Shown: piece after piece, positions 1 to 5,571 of the stretch | Layout: the number at the start of each line of letters is the position of its first letter | How positions within the stretch are numbered: position 1 is the stretch's first letter | Source: Methanoregula sp. | GTDB lineage: Archaea > Halobacteriota > Methanomicrobia > Methanomicrobiales > Methanospirillaceae | Assembly (NCBI GenBank): GCA_028711405.1 | Contig: JAQTSH010000114.1 | Location: 1 to 5,726 of the forward strand | DNA: 5,726 nucleotides | Direction: 5' to 3' | Made by a program: the position numbers and the translations under genes | Notes under the pieces: generated by a model | Seen by the model: the letters and a program-made list of their open reading frames with translations, nothing else | Told to the model about the DNA's origin: nothing | Database searches by the model: none

Positions 1-10
1 CATGATCACG

Positions 11-77
11 ATATATACTCTCAATGACAAAGTGAATGCCACAAGAGACAGTATCGATATTTGATACATTCATGTAT
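11..77 (+). promoter_or_regulatory. Candidate promoter/operator region upstream of rqcH
   Basis: This AT-rich stretch precedes rqcH. A TATA-like run ATATATA lies at 11-17 and would place transcription start near 38-42, giving a leader of about 60 nt. A second AT-rich candidate around 54-62 would give a leader of about 20 nt. Two dyads are visible: GTATC (51-55) with GATAC (63-67), and ATACAT (64-69) with ATGTAT (72-77), the latter perfect with a 2-nt spacer. No clear Shine-Dalgarno sequence precedes the ATG. Which box is used, and whether the dyads bind a regulator, is inference. Confidence 0.3.
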
Positions 78-102
78 GATGACAAAATAATCTGGTACAC
101 CG

Positions 103-2007
103 ATGGCAACAGCGCAAGGCATGAGCGGTATAGATGTAAAGGCAGTGACGCAGGAGCTTGCCGGACGACTCCCGCTCTGGATCGACAAAGTCTACCAGTT
201 CGATACCCGAACGCTCGGCATCCGGCTGAACGGGGAGGAGCATGCAAAATACCAGTTGCTCATAGAATCCGGGCGCCGGGCACATCTCGTTCATACGTTC
301 CCAAACCCCCCGAAGAACCCGCCCCAGTACGCGATGCTCCTCCGGAAACATCTCTCCGGTGGAAAGGTGCTCGCCGTCCGGCAGCACGGGCTCGAACGCA
401 TCCTCATCTTCGATATCGGGAAACGGGACCTGACGTATCACCTGATCATCGAACTCTATGATGAAGGGAATGTGATCCTCACCGATGAATCCTATACCAT
501 AATCAAACCCCTGCGGCACCACCGGTTCAAAGACCGGGACATCGTGCCCAATGCGAAGTACACGATGAGCGAAACGGATCCAACCGGCTCGGTGGAAGCG
601 CTCGCATCTGTCTTATGTGCGGATGATCGGGATGTCGTGCGGGCGCTCGCGATGGGGTGCATGCTCGGCGGCACGTATGCCGAGTATGTCTGCAAGACCG
701 CAGGGGTGGCGAAGACGACACCGGCAGCATCCGCTGATCCGGCACGGATTTTTGCCGCTGTCCAGAGCCTGTTCGCACAGGTGACGCAGGCACCCATGCC
801 GGGCGTGTCAGAAAAATCATGTGAGCCGGTTCGCCTTGCAGAACCGGATGCCGGGGAGGTCAGCGCACCGCCGCAATTCGCCAGGTTCTCCGATGCGCTT
901 GAAGCCTTCTTCCCGCAGACGAAAGCAGCGATAAAAAAAGAGAAACCCAAACTCTCCGGCGCGGACAAGATCCGGAAATACCAGGAAGACGCGATCAAAA
1001 AATTTGATACGAAGATCGCCCGGACACAGGAGCAGGTCGCGGCGCTCTACGAAAATTACCAGATCATATCCCATGTGATCACGACGCTCGATGCCGCAAC
1101 GAAAACCCATTCCTGGCAGGAGATTGCCAGGACCCTCAAGGGGAATCCACAACCGCTGGCAAAAAAGATTGTTGCCTTCTATCCGGAAGAAGCGGCGGTC
1201 GATCTCGATCTCGGGCAGAAGATCAAGATTTATGTCCATGAAGGGGTCGAGCAGAATGCCGAACGCTACTATGCCATCATAAAAAAATTCCGGAAGAAGA
1301 AGGAGGGTGCGCTTGCGGCAATGGCACGACCGTTGCCGAAGAAAAAACCCGTGCGCCAGGATCTTGCCGTGATGAAAAAACTGTGGTACCATCGTTTCCG
1401 CTGGTTTATCACAAGTGATGGCGTGCCGGTGCTCGGCGGCAGGGATGCAGGGCAGAACGAGGAACTGGTCAAGAAATATATGGCTGGCGGAGACCTCTTT
1501 GTGCACGCGGATGTGCATGGCGCGAGTGTCGTCATCGTAAAGGGAAAGACGGAACGGATGGATGAAGTGGCACAATTTGCTGCTGTCTATTCCGGTGCAT
1601 GGCGGAGCGGGCATTTCTCCGCCGATGTGTACAGCGCCCTGCCCGCCCAGGTGAGTAAGACCCCGGAACACGGGGAGTTTGTCACGCGGGGTTCGTTTAT
1701 CGTCCGGGGCGAGCGCACCTATTACCGGAATGTGCCTGTGGCGGTTGGTATCGGGCTTATGCTCGAACCGGCTGCCGCTGTGATCGGGGGACCTCCGGAT
1801 GTGATTAAGTCCCGGGTGAAGGTTTATGTTGAATTAAAACCTGGGCAATACGAGCCAAACGATGTGGCAAAGAAAGTGCTGCGCATCCTGAAGTTGGGAA
1901 TCTCTGAGGAAGAGGGGCGGGCATTGAAGGGAGTCCTGAACACCGAACGGGTTGCCGCGTTCATCCCGCCGGGTGGATCTGATATCACCGGGCAGCATGA
2001 AGGCTGA
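103..2007 (+). CDS. rqcH: RqcH/NEMF-family ribosome quality control protein (NFACT domains)
   Basis: 634 aa. In characterised members (bacterial RqcH, yeast Rqc2, human NEMF) this protein binds the large ribosomal subunit still carrying peptidyl-tRNA after a stalled ribosome is split, and recruits tRNA to add a C-terminal tail. Visible layout: NFACT-N domain from about residue 7 to 200, starting with the SGIDVKAV segment (D11); a variable linker at about 200-280; a charged helical/coiled-coil segment at about 286-330 with a further helical part to about 400 ending in a KKFRKKK basic patch; and the NFACT-R (DUF814) domain at about 426-545, with WYHRFRWFITSDG, GGRDAGQNE and DLFVHADVHGAS (H468, H472). 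The length is normal for archaea. The usual Asp-Arg pair of NFACT-N appears here as E98-R99 in GLERIL. ATG at 103 is preferred; ATG at 121 (MSGIDV) is a possible alternative, and neither has a clear Shine-Dalgarno. The 3' end overlaps pelota by 11 nt. Older annotations call this family fibronectin-binding protein, which is misleading here. Confidence 0.93.
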   Translation: MATAQGMSGIDVKAVTQELAGRLPLWIDKVYQFDTRTLGIRLNGEEHAKYQLLIESGRRAHLVHTFPNPPKNPPQYAMLLRKHLSGGKVLAVRQHGLERILIFDIGKRDLTYHLIIELYDEGNVILTDESYTIIKPLRHHRFKDRDIVPNAKYTMSETDPTGSVEALASVLCADDRDVVRALAMGCMLGGTYAEYVCKTAGVAKTTPAASADPARIFAAVQSLFAQVTQAPMPGVSEKSCEPVRLAEPDAGEVSAPPQFARFSDALEAFFPQTKAAIKKEKPKLSGADKIRKYQEDAIKKFDTKIARTQEQVAALYENYQIISHVITTLDAATKTHSWQEIARTLKGNPQPLAKKIVAFYPEEAAVDLDLGQKIKIYVHEGVEQNAERYYAIIKKFRKKKEGALAAMARPLPKKKPVRQDLAVMKKLWYHRFRWFITSDGVPVLGGRDAGQNEELVKKYMAGGDLFVHADVHGASVVIVKGKTERMDEVAQFAAVYSGAWRSGHFSADVYSALPAQVSKTPEHGEFVTRGSFIVRGERTYYRNVPVAVGIGLMLEPAAAVIGGPPDVIKSRVKVYVELKPGQYEPNDVAKKVLRILKLGISEEEGRALKGVLNTERVAAFIPPGGSDITGQHEG

Positions 2008-3025
2008 ATTCGGGGAGATAAAAAACGGGTTCGGGGAGTGCAGGCTTTTCCCGGAGAGCATCGATGATCTCTGGCACCTCCAGCATCTTATCGCACCGGG
2101 AGACCTGGTCTTTGCGACCACGTTCCGGAGCGTGGAGACGGCAACGGACAAGATTCGCCCGGAGAAAGCCGAGAAACGCCCGGTGCGTCTCGGTATCCGC
2201 GCCGGGAAGATTGATTTTTCCGAACATGGCGTACGGTTACGGATTACCGGCATTATCGAACATGGAGTGGATGCCGGCGCGTACCACACGCTCAATGTCG
2301 AGACCGGGCACGAGATTTCCGTCATACGAACTTGGCGGCAGGTCGATCTTGAACGCGTCGACCGTGCAATCAAAGCCTCGGTCTACGGGGTCATCCATGT
2401 GCTGACCATCGAAGAGGGCGAGGTCGAGTTGTTCCGGCTCCGGCAGTATGGTCCTGAAAGTGTGATCACGCTTACTGCCGGTAGCGGAAAAGGTGGAGAG
2501 ACCGATAGCCGTACGGGTTTTTTTGAACAGGTTATTGCCCATATACGAGAGATCTCCGGACCCCTGATCATCGCCGGACCCGGTTTTATCAAGGACGATT
2601 TTGTAAAATACGCAAAGAACCGGAACTGTGCTCCGGTCGGGCGGGCTGTCGTTGTTGAGACACGAAGAATCGGGCGCGGCGCGGTGCAGGACGTGATTGG
2701 TGCCGGGACGCTCGAGAAGATGATCGATGATCTCCAGCTCTCCCGCGAGGTCCGGTTGATGGACGAGGTGCTCCTGCGGATCTCAAAGGATGGCGCTGTG
2801 GCGTATGGAACCGGTGAAGTGGCGAACGCGATTCTCTATGGCGCGGCAGAGCAGGTACTGATCGTTGATTCGCTGCTCCGCGATCGCCCGACGATGCAGC
2901 TGGTCGAGAAAGCCGAGCAGATGCAGGCGAAGGTCGTGGTGCTCTCTACAAGTTTCGAACCCGGCGAACGGTTGCTGGCGCTTGGCGGGATTGCGGCGCT
3001 CTTACGGTACCGGTTGGGAACATAA
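1997..3025 (+). CDS. pelA: Pelota (Dom34) ribosome rescue factor
   Basis: 342 aa, the usual length for archaeal pelota. This eRF1 paralogue enters the A site of stalled ribosomes and, with an aEF1A-type GTPase and ABCE1, promotes subunit splitting. The three domains are visible: an Sm-like N-terminal domain (about 1-125) with ESIDDLWHLQHLIAPGD, the basic loop KIRPEKAEKRPVRL and GAYHTLNVE; a central domain (about 128-240) with GPGFIKDDF and no GGQ, as expected for a non-hydrolysing pelota; and a C-terminal domain (about 245-342) with YGTGEVANAILYGAAEQVLIVD and the ending GERLLALGGIAALLRYRL. An upstream in-frame ATG (1952) would add 15 unlike residues inside rqcH, so ATG 1997 is chosen because the family begins M-K-x-E. 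The start lies inside the last codons of rqcH, so translational coupling is likely. A GGGTGGATC stretch at 1971-1979 is a distant, weak Shine-Dalgarno match. Confidence 0.95.
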   Translation: MKAEFGEIKNGFGECRLFPESIDDLWHLQHLIAPGDLVFATTFRSVETATDKIRPEKAEKRPVRLGIRAGKIDFSEHGVRLRITGIIEHGVDAGAYHTLNVETGHEISVIRTWRQVDLERVDRAIKASVYGVIHVLTIEEGEVELFRLRQYGPESVITLTAGSGKGGETDSRTGFFEQVIAHIREISGPLIIAGPGFIKDDFVKYAKNRNCAPVGRAVVVETRRIGRGAVQDVIGAGTLEKMIDDLQLSREVRLMDEVLLRISKDGAVAYGTGEVANAILYGAAEQVLIVDSLLRDRPTMQLVEKAEQMQAKVVVLSTSFEPGERLLALGGIAALLRYRLGT

Positions 3026-3063
3026 GACCCGGTGGGAACCGGTAATATCGGGGCAGGGAATCA

Positions 3064-3149
3064 CACGGAAATCGGGAGAATTCCTGGTTCCCGTGCCCTT
3101 TAAAAACTGTGCTTCGGGACTCTGGATGTCATCCTGGTTCCACGGAAAT
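3064..3149. repeat. Paired short direct repeats in the pelota-FKBP spacer
   Basis: Two short words each occur twice in this spacer. CACGGAAAT is at 3064-3072 and 3141-3149, and TCCTGGTTCC is at 3082-3091 and 3132-3141. In the first set the two words are separated by 9 bases; in the second set they are fused and in reverse order (TCCTGGTTCC then CACGGAAAT). A GGGAACC at 3034-3040 is also the inverse of GGTTCCC at 3086-3092. No open reading frame of interest lies here. The function is unknown; these may be remnants of a duplication or protein-binding words. Confidence 0.4.
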
Positions 3150-3150
3150 T

Positions 3151-3185
3151 AAAAAAGAGTGAACGCCGGTGCGCCGGCGAAAAAA
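3151..3185 (-). terminator. Hairpin with flanking T-tracts, terminator for the FKBP gene
   Basis: Reading on the minus strand, a T6 tract (3185-3180) starts 4 nt after the FKBP stop codon. It is followed by a GC-only hairpin with arms CGCCGG 3164-3169 and CCGGCG 3174-3179 and a 4-nt loop, and then a second T6 tract (3156-3151). Archaeal RNA polymerase terminates at T-tracts, so the placement fits the end of the FKBP transcript. The plus-strand operon ending at 3025 has no equally clear T-tract in the spacer. Confidence 0.6.
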
Positions 3186-3189
3186 TTGC

Positions 3190-3867
3190 TTATTCAGCCG
3201 TCTTCTCGGGACGCTTGATCTTATCGACCAGTTCAATGTCGGAGATTGACGGGATAAATGTAAACGCCTCGTGGATGATCCTGGGGCGCCAGAGCAGCCA
3301 CTGGGGGTCACGGAACGTCTCAGGGAGGAGCGTGATCGTTGCCTTGCCGTCAACAATAGCAACCTCCATCTTTTTACCGGAGTATAACTTCACGACCCCT
3401 TTGAGCTGTTCAACCGGATCTTCAATCACTTCCTCGATCTTGTAGTGATAGTCCAGAGTATAACCGGCAAGTGGTGCATTGAAGTCGACAATCACCTTTG
3501 AACCGATGATATCGGTGACTCTTCCTTCACCGGCTTTTTCCATCCGCACTATCATTCCCTTGGTGGGTTTCTGGGAGAAAGAGTTCTTGGGGAATGACTT
3601 AACCCTTTTTGGATCATGTTCCCCAAAGCCTTTCTCCGGCGGTACAGAGACATCGCCTTCGAATCCCGCGTCTTTGCCGATGAATGCCTCGTCAAATCCC
3701 AGGACGACGTACTTCTGCCCGACACAGACCGTGAGCGGTTCGTATGTGACCGTTTTTTCGAAGATCTTTGCCTCTTGTGCTTCTGCCTCATCAGTTGTAT
3801 CAATTAACTGACTGCCGACTTTACCGGAATAATTGATTCTGATGAATGTGCCTTCGTTAATTACCAT
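3190..3867 (-). CDS. Long archaeal FKBP-type peptidyl-prolyl isomerase (SlyD/FKBP26-like)
   Basis: 225 aa, cytoplasmic (no signal peptide or membrane segment). It is predicted to be a prolyl cis-trans isomerase with holdase/chaperone activity, like SlyD and the Methanocaldococcus FKBP26. The FKBP fold is split around an inserted flap domain. FKBP part 1 (about 1-84) has FIRINYSGKV, the LIDTTDE turn, VLGFDEAFIGKDAG and PPEKGFGEHDP; the insert-in-flap domain covers about 85-125 (RVKSFPKN to GRVTDIIGSKVIVDFN); FKBP part 2 is NAPLAGYTLDYHYKIEEV (130-147). A C-terminal domain of about 75 residues (150-225) is typical of the long archaeal form. The family motif is usually NHPLAG; here the His is Ala (A131). 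The start is fixed by an AGGTGA ribosome-binding site 3 nt upstream. The gene is convergent with the pelota operon and divergent from the CYTH gene. Confidence 0.92.
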   Translation of the reverse strand: MVINEGTFIRINYSGKVGSQLIDTTDEAEAQEAKIFEKTVTYEPLTVCVGQKYVVLGFDEAFIGKDAGFEGDVSVPPEKGFGEHDPKRVKSFPKNSFSQKPTKGMIVRMEKAGEGRVTDIIGSKVIVDFNAPLAGYTLDYHYKIEEVIEDPVEQLKGVVKLYSGKKMEVAIVDGKATITLLPETFRDPQWLLWRPRIIHEAFTFIPSISDIELVDKIKRPEKTAE

Positions 3868-3870
3868 ACA

Positions 3871-3876
3871 TCACCT
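3871..3876 (-). promoter_or_regulatory. Strong Shine-Dalgarno of the FKBP gene
   Basis: On the minus strand AGGTGA ends 3 nt before the ATG at 3867 and matches the sequence complementary to the archaeal 16S 3' end. It supports this start. It is the only strong ribosome-binding site seen for a gene in the window. Confidence 0.75.
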
Positions 3877-3879
3877 GAC

Positions 3880-3890
3880 TATATTAAATT
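3880..3890 (+). promoter_or_regulatory. TATA-like box for the CYTH gene
   Basis: CTATATTAAATT lies about 33-43 nt upstream of the CYTH ATG. With the usual archaeal spacing, transcription would begin near 3908-3912, leaving a leader of only about 12 nt and no clear Shine-Dalgarno, so the mRNA would be nearly leaderless. The box sits inside the leader region of the divergent FKBP gene. Confidence 0.45.
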
Positions 3891-3901
3891 GCGACGAAAA
3901 C

Positions 3902-3909
3902 AGATAAAC
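3902..3909 (-). promoter_or_regulatory. Possible TATA-like box for the FKBP gene
   Basis: On the minus strand this reads GTTTATCT, a partial match to an archaeal TATA box. It would place the start near 3880, about 13 nt before the ATG and just upstream of the AGGTGA site. The match is weak, and the call rests mainly on position within the 55-bp divergent spacer. Confidence 0.3.
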
Positions 3910-3922
3910 GTGTGGCATAATC

Positions 3923-4465
3923 ATGATCGAAATTGAATTGAAAGTCCGGGTAGATGCGCTAGATCTCATCCGTGAGCGACTCACCCGGAAAAACGCCCAA
4001 TCCCTTGGCAGGATTCATGAACACGATCTCTATTACAACGCCCCGCACCGTGACTTTGGCAGGACTGACGAAGCGATGCGGGTCAGGTACACGAACGATC
4101 ATGCGGTGATCACGTACAAAGGCGCGAAACTTCAGTCCTACGGGCTCAAGGCACGCGAGGAGCTGAACACCGCCGTTGAATCCGGTGAAGTGTTTGAGCA
4201 GATCCTTGTCCGTTTGGGTTTTACGAGGACGACCGAAGTGAACAAGTGGCGTGAGAACTACCGTCTCGGAAATGCCGCTATCTCACTTGATACAGTCGAT
4301 GAACTCGGCACCTTTGTGGAGATCGAGATCGTGACCGAAGAGGATTCTAAAACAGCAACAGATGAGATCGACAGAATCGCAAAAGAGATTGGTGTGAGCG
4401 GTGAGCCAATCCTCACCTCGTACCTGGAATTACTCCTCGTCAAACGGTCAGAAGTTCGATCCTGA
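3923..4465 (+). CDS. CYTH-domain protein, CyaB-like (class IV adenylyl cyclase/triphosphatase family)
   Basis: 180 aa, a single CYTH (triphosphate tunnel) domain, full length for the family. Members form a beta-barrel tunnel that binds a triphosphate with metal ions. Known activities include adenylyl cyclase, thiamine triphosphatase and inorganic triphosphatase. Visible signatures: the N-terminal ExExK motif EIELK (E3, E5, K7); HEHDLYYNAP (32-41); the Arg pair in AMRVRY (R53, R55); TYKG (K66); KAREE (R78, E79, E80); VNKWRENY (K108, R110); SLDTVDELGTFVEIE (D123, E133, E135); and the C-terminal SYLELLL. All charged tunnel residues expected of the family seem present, so it is probably active. 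The subfamily resembles archaeal CyaB/ThTPase-like proteins, but the substrate cannot be assigned; cAMP synthesis should not be assumed. Its last 26 bases overlap the end of the convergent phosphoesterase gene. Confidence 0.88.
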   Translation: MIEIELKVRVDALDLIRERLTRKNAQSLGRIHEHDLYYNAPHRDFGRTDEAMRVRYTNDHAVITYKGAKLQSYGLKAREELNTAVESGEVFEQILVRLGFTRTTEVNKWRENYRLGNAAISLDTVDELGTFVEIEIVTEEDSKTATDEIDRIAKEIGVSGEPILTSYLELLLVKRSEVRS

Positions 4466-5081
4466 TATCCTTTGCCTCATTCCCGAACTGGAGCATTGCG
4501 CAGTACCCGTCCATTGCGGCACCGGGGTTCACAACCTTTACGCCGTCAATGTCCTTTACGCCACGCTGTTCGTGAATATGAGCGCAACAGACCAGATCAA
4601 ATTCTTTTATCTGTTTTCTCAGGCTTGTGCTGCCTACATGTTCCCCGTTGATCACATCGAGGGTGTCATAGGGCGGGGCATGGGTAAGAAGGACATTATG
4701 AACGGTCCTCTCCATCTTCTTCATCGCACCGGAGAGCAGATCCCCGATCTGTTTATCCGTCATCTCGAATGGGGTGCCGAACGGTGTAGGGTTCGATCCG
4801 CCAATTCCTACGATGGTCATCTTTCCCAGATTTATGGAATTACCATGGAGGCAGACGGTGTCCGAGTGTTCAATCGTATCAATGATCTCGCGGGGGTCAC
4901 AGTTACCGGGCACTGCGAAGCAGGGCACATCGATGCGTGAGAGCACGTCATCGACCGTGTCAACTGGACCCATATTGGTGATATCGCCTGCAATAAATAC
5001 CGCTTCCGGACTTAACTCCAGAAATGAATCAATTTTTCCGAATTGACCATGGAGATCTGCTATCAAAAGCACATCTTTCAT
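4440..5081 (-). CDS. Calcineurin-like metallophosphoesterase
   Basis: 213 aa, a single-domain cytoplasmic member of the calcineurin-like superfamily (two-metal phosphohydrolases acting on mono- or diesters). All metal-binding blocks are visible: DLHG (D9, H11), AGDIT (D33), GNCD (N60), LTHAPP (H134) and CAHIHE (H168, H170). The final block has Ala where many relatives have Gly (GHTH/GHIH). NPGAAMDGYCAML (185-197) is the normal C-terminal strand region. The substrate is unknown. The ATG start directly precedes the KDVLLIADLHG strand, as expected for the family; no clear Shine-Dalgarno is seen. A TATA-like box lies about 50-60 nt upstream. The 3' end overlaps the convergent CYTH gene by 26 nt, with no room for a terminator between them. 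Confidence 0.92.
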   Translation of the reverse strand: MKDVLLIADLHGQFGKIDSFLELSPEAVFIAGDITNMGPVDTVDDVLSRIDVPCFAVPGNCDPREIIDTIEHSDTVCLHGNSINLGKMTIVGIGGSNPTPFGTPFEMTDKQIGDLLSGAMKKMERTVHNVLLTHAPPYDTLDVINGEHVGSTSLRKQIKEFDLVCCAHIHEQRGVKDIDGVKVVNPGAAMDGYCAMLQFGNEAKDIRIELLTV

Positions 5082-5130
5082 GGTATATCATTTGAAGGGG
5101 GTCTAAAAAACCCTATCGTCCGGTCAACGG

Positions 5131-5140
5131 AATTATAAAA
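5131..5140 (-). promoter_or_regulatory. TATA box of the metallophosphoesterase gene
   Basis: On the minus strand this reads TTTTATAATT, a good archaeal TATA match. Transcription would start near 5110, leaving a leader of about 28 nt before the ATG at 5081. The same AT-rich block could also serve a plus-strand transcript into the non-coding region. Confidence 0.55.
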
Positions 5141-5141
5141 C

Positions 5142-5151
5142 AGAACGTTCT
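5142..5151. promoter_or_regulatory. Perfect 10-bp palindrome next to the TATA box (possible operator)
   Basis: AGAACGTTCT is a perfect palindrome. On the minus strand it lies directly upstream of the TATA box, at the position of the BRE. Such placement is typical of an operator that blocks or helps TBP/TFB binding. The regulator is unknown. Confidence 0.35.
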
Positions 5152-5285
5152 CTGTCCGATTCGGTGTATCCCTGCAAGATGTTAAACTTTTGTGTACAGG
5201 TTTTTTCGGCATTGTCCTATTCCGGCTTCTGGAGCGCAGAAACGATCGAAAAACCGGGGAACCGTTGGAAGTGCGGGCAACGCAC

Positions 5286-5299
5286 GGGACCCAAGTCCC
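5286..5299. repeat. Small hairpin GGGAC/GTCCC
   Basis: Arms GGGAC (5286-5290) and GTCCC (5295-5299) with a CCAA loop. The right arm overlaps the first TATG-G-run motif. Confidence 0.3.
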
Positions 5300-5362
5300 C
5301 CATACGCCTCGCACTGCACCCGTTTTGCATCAATCCCTCACACCGTATGTGGGGGGGTCGGA
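5295..5362. repeat. First inverted pair of the TATG(T)G-run motif
   Basis: The minus-strand copy is CGTATGGGGGAC (5306-5295). The plus-strand copy begins CGTATGTGGGGG at 5344 and runs through G7 (5351-5357) to TCGGA at 5358-5362. The arms pair over about 10 bp with one bulged T, around a 37-nt loop. The plus copy also matches the 20-bp inverted repeat at 5460-5569 over GTATGTG-run-TCGGA. Confidence 0.55.
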
Positions 5363-5394
5363 CTGCTTTTGTCGCAGCCGACAATACTACCTGA

Positions 5395-5423
5395 CCGGGC
5401 AAGTTTGCGCGAGAAACTTCCGG
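5395..5423. repeat. Bulged hairpin CCGG-AAGTTT/AAACTT-CCGG
   Basis: CCGG (5395-5398), a 2-nt bulge, AAGTTT (5401-5406), a 7-nt loop, AAACTT (5414-5419) and CCGG (5420-5423). That is ten base pairs with a bulge on the 5' side, the same plan as the hairpin at 5492-5519. Confidence 0.45.
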
Positions 5424-5491
5424 ATATTCTTAAGAGAGCCTGTAAAAATGTACGAACGACCCCATCCGACCCCCCACATACCTCCCGGAAA

Positions 5492-5545
5492 ACGTGGTAA
5501 AAAAGTGCCTTTTTCACGTCGTTAATATTTTTATTTTTTAAAAAA
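5492..5545 (+). terminator. Hairpin plus T-tracts, possible terminator of a plus-strand transcript
   Basis: ACGTG (5492-5496), a short bulge, AAAAA (5500-5504), loop GTGCC, TTTTT (5510-5514) and CACGT (5515-5519) form a hairpin. It is followed by a T5 tract near 5527-5531 and a T6 tract at 5534-5539. This would end a plus-strand RNA. The AT palindrome gives T6 on both strands, so termination from either side is possible. No plus-strand gene upstream is recognised. Confidence 0.4.
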
Positions 5546-5547
5546 TA
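5532..5547. repeat. 16-bp pure-AT palindrome
   Basis: TATTTTTTAAAAAATA is a perfect self-complementary sequence in an otherwise GC-rich region. It directly precedes the right arm of the 20-bp inverted repeat. It is a possible easily melted element, or a bidirectional T-tract terminator. Confidence 0.6.
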
Positions 5548-5571
5548 TGATGTGGGGGGTCGGATGGGGCT

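Larger units (their letters stand above)
5460..5569. repeat. Perfect 20-bp inverted repeat with a 70-nt loop
   Basis: The arm at 5460-5479 (CCCCATCCGA, then C6 and ACAT) is the exact reverse complement of 5550-5569 (ATGT, then G6 and TCGGATGGGG). The match stops sharply at both ends. The interior holds a bulged hairpin (5492-5519) and an AT-only palindrome (5532-5547). The arms are copies of the TATGTG-run-TCGGA motif also seen at 5345-5362. No target-site duplication is visible in the flanks. Confidence 0.9.

Noticed and set aside
1..3. CAT at the left edge as the start of a divergent minus-strand gene
   Set aside because: Only a start codon would be visible, with no coding sequence in the window and no clear ribosome-binding site.
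36..461. 141-residue plus-strand frame at the start of the window
   Set aside because: It overlaps the well supported rqcH gene in another frame and has an out-of-frame, Arg/Pro-rich translation.
817..1671. 284-residue minus-strand frame inside rqcH
   Set aside because: It is antisense to conserved NFACT coding sequence, and its translation shows no recognisable domain.
5190..5525. Open frames of 76-111 residues on the plus strand of the 3' region
   Set aside because: Translations are rich in Pro, His, Arg and Ser with no family resemblance, no ribosome-binding site, and they run straight through the G-run repeats and hairpins. Three overlapping frames look equally poor.
5460..5569. Recently inserted MITE
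   Set aside because: No flanking target-site duplication is seen, and the arms also match an external copy at 5345-5362 in a way that suggests a motif family rather than transposon ends.
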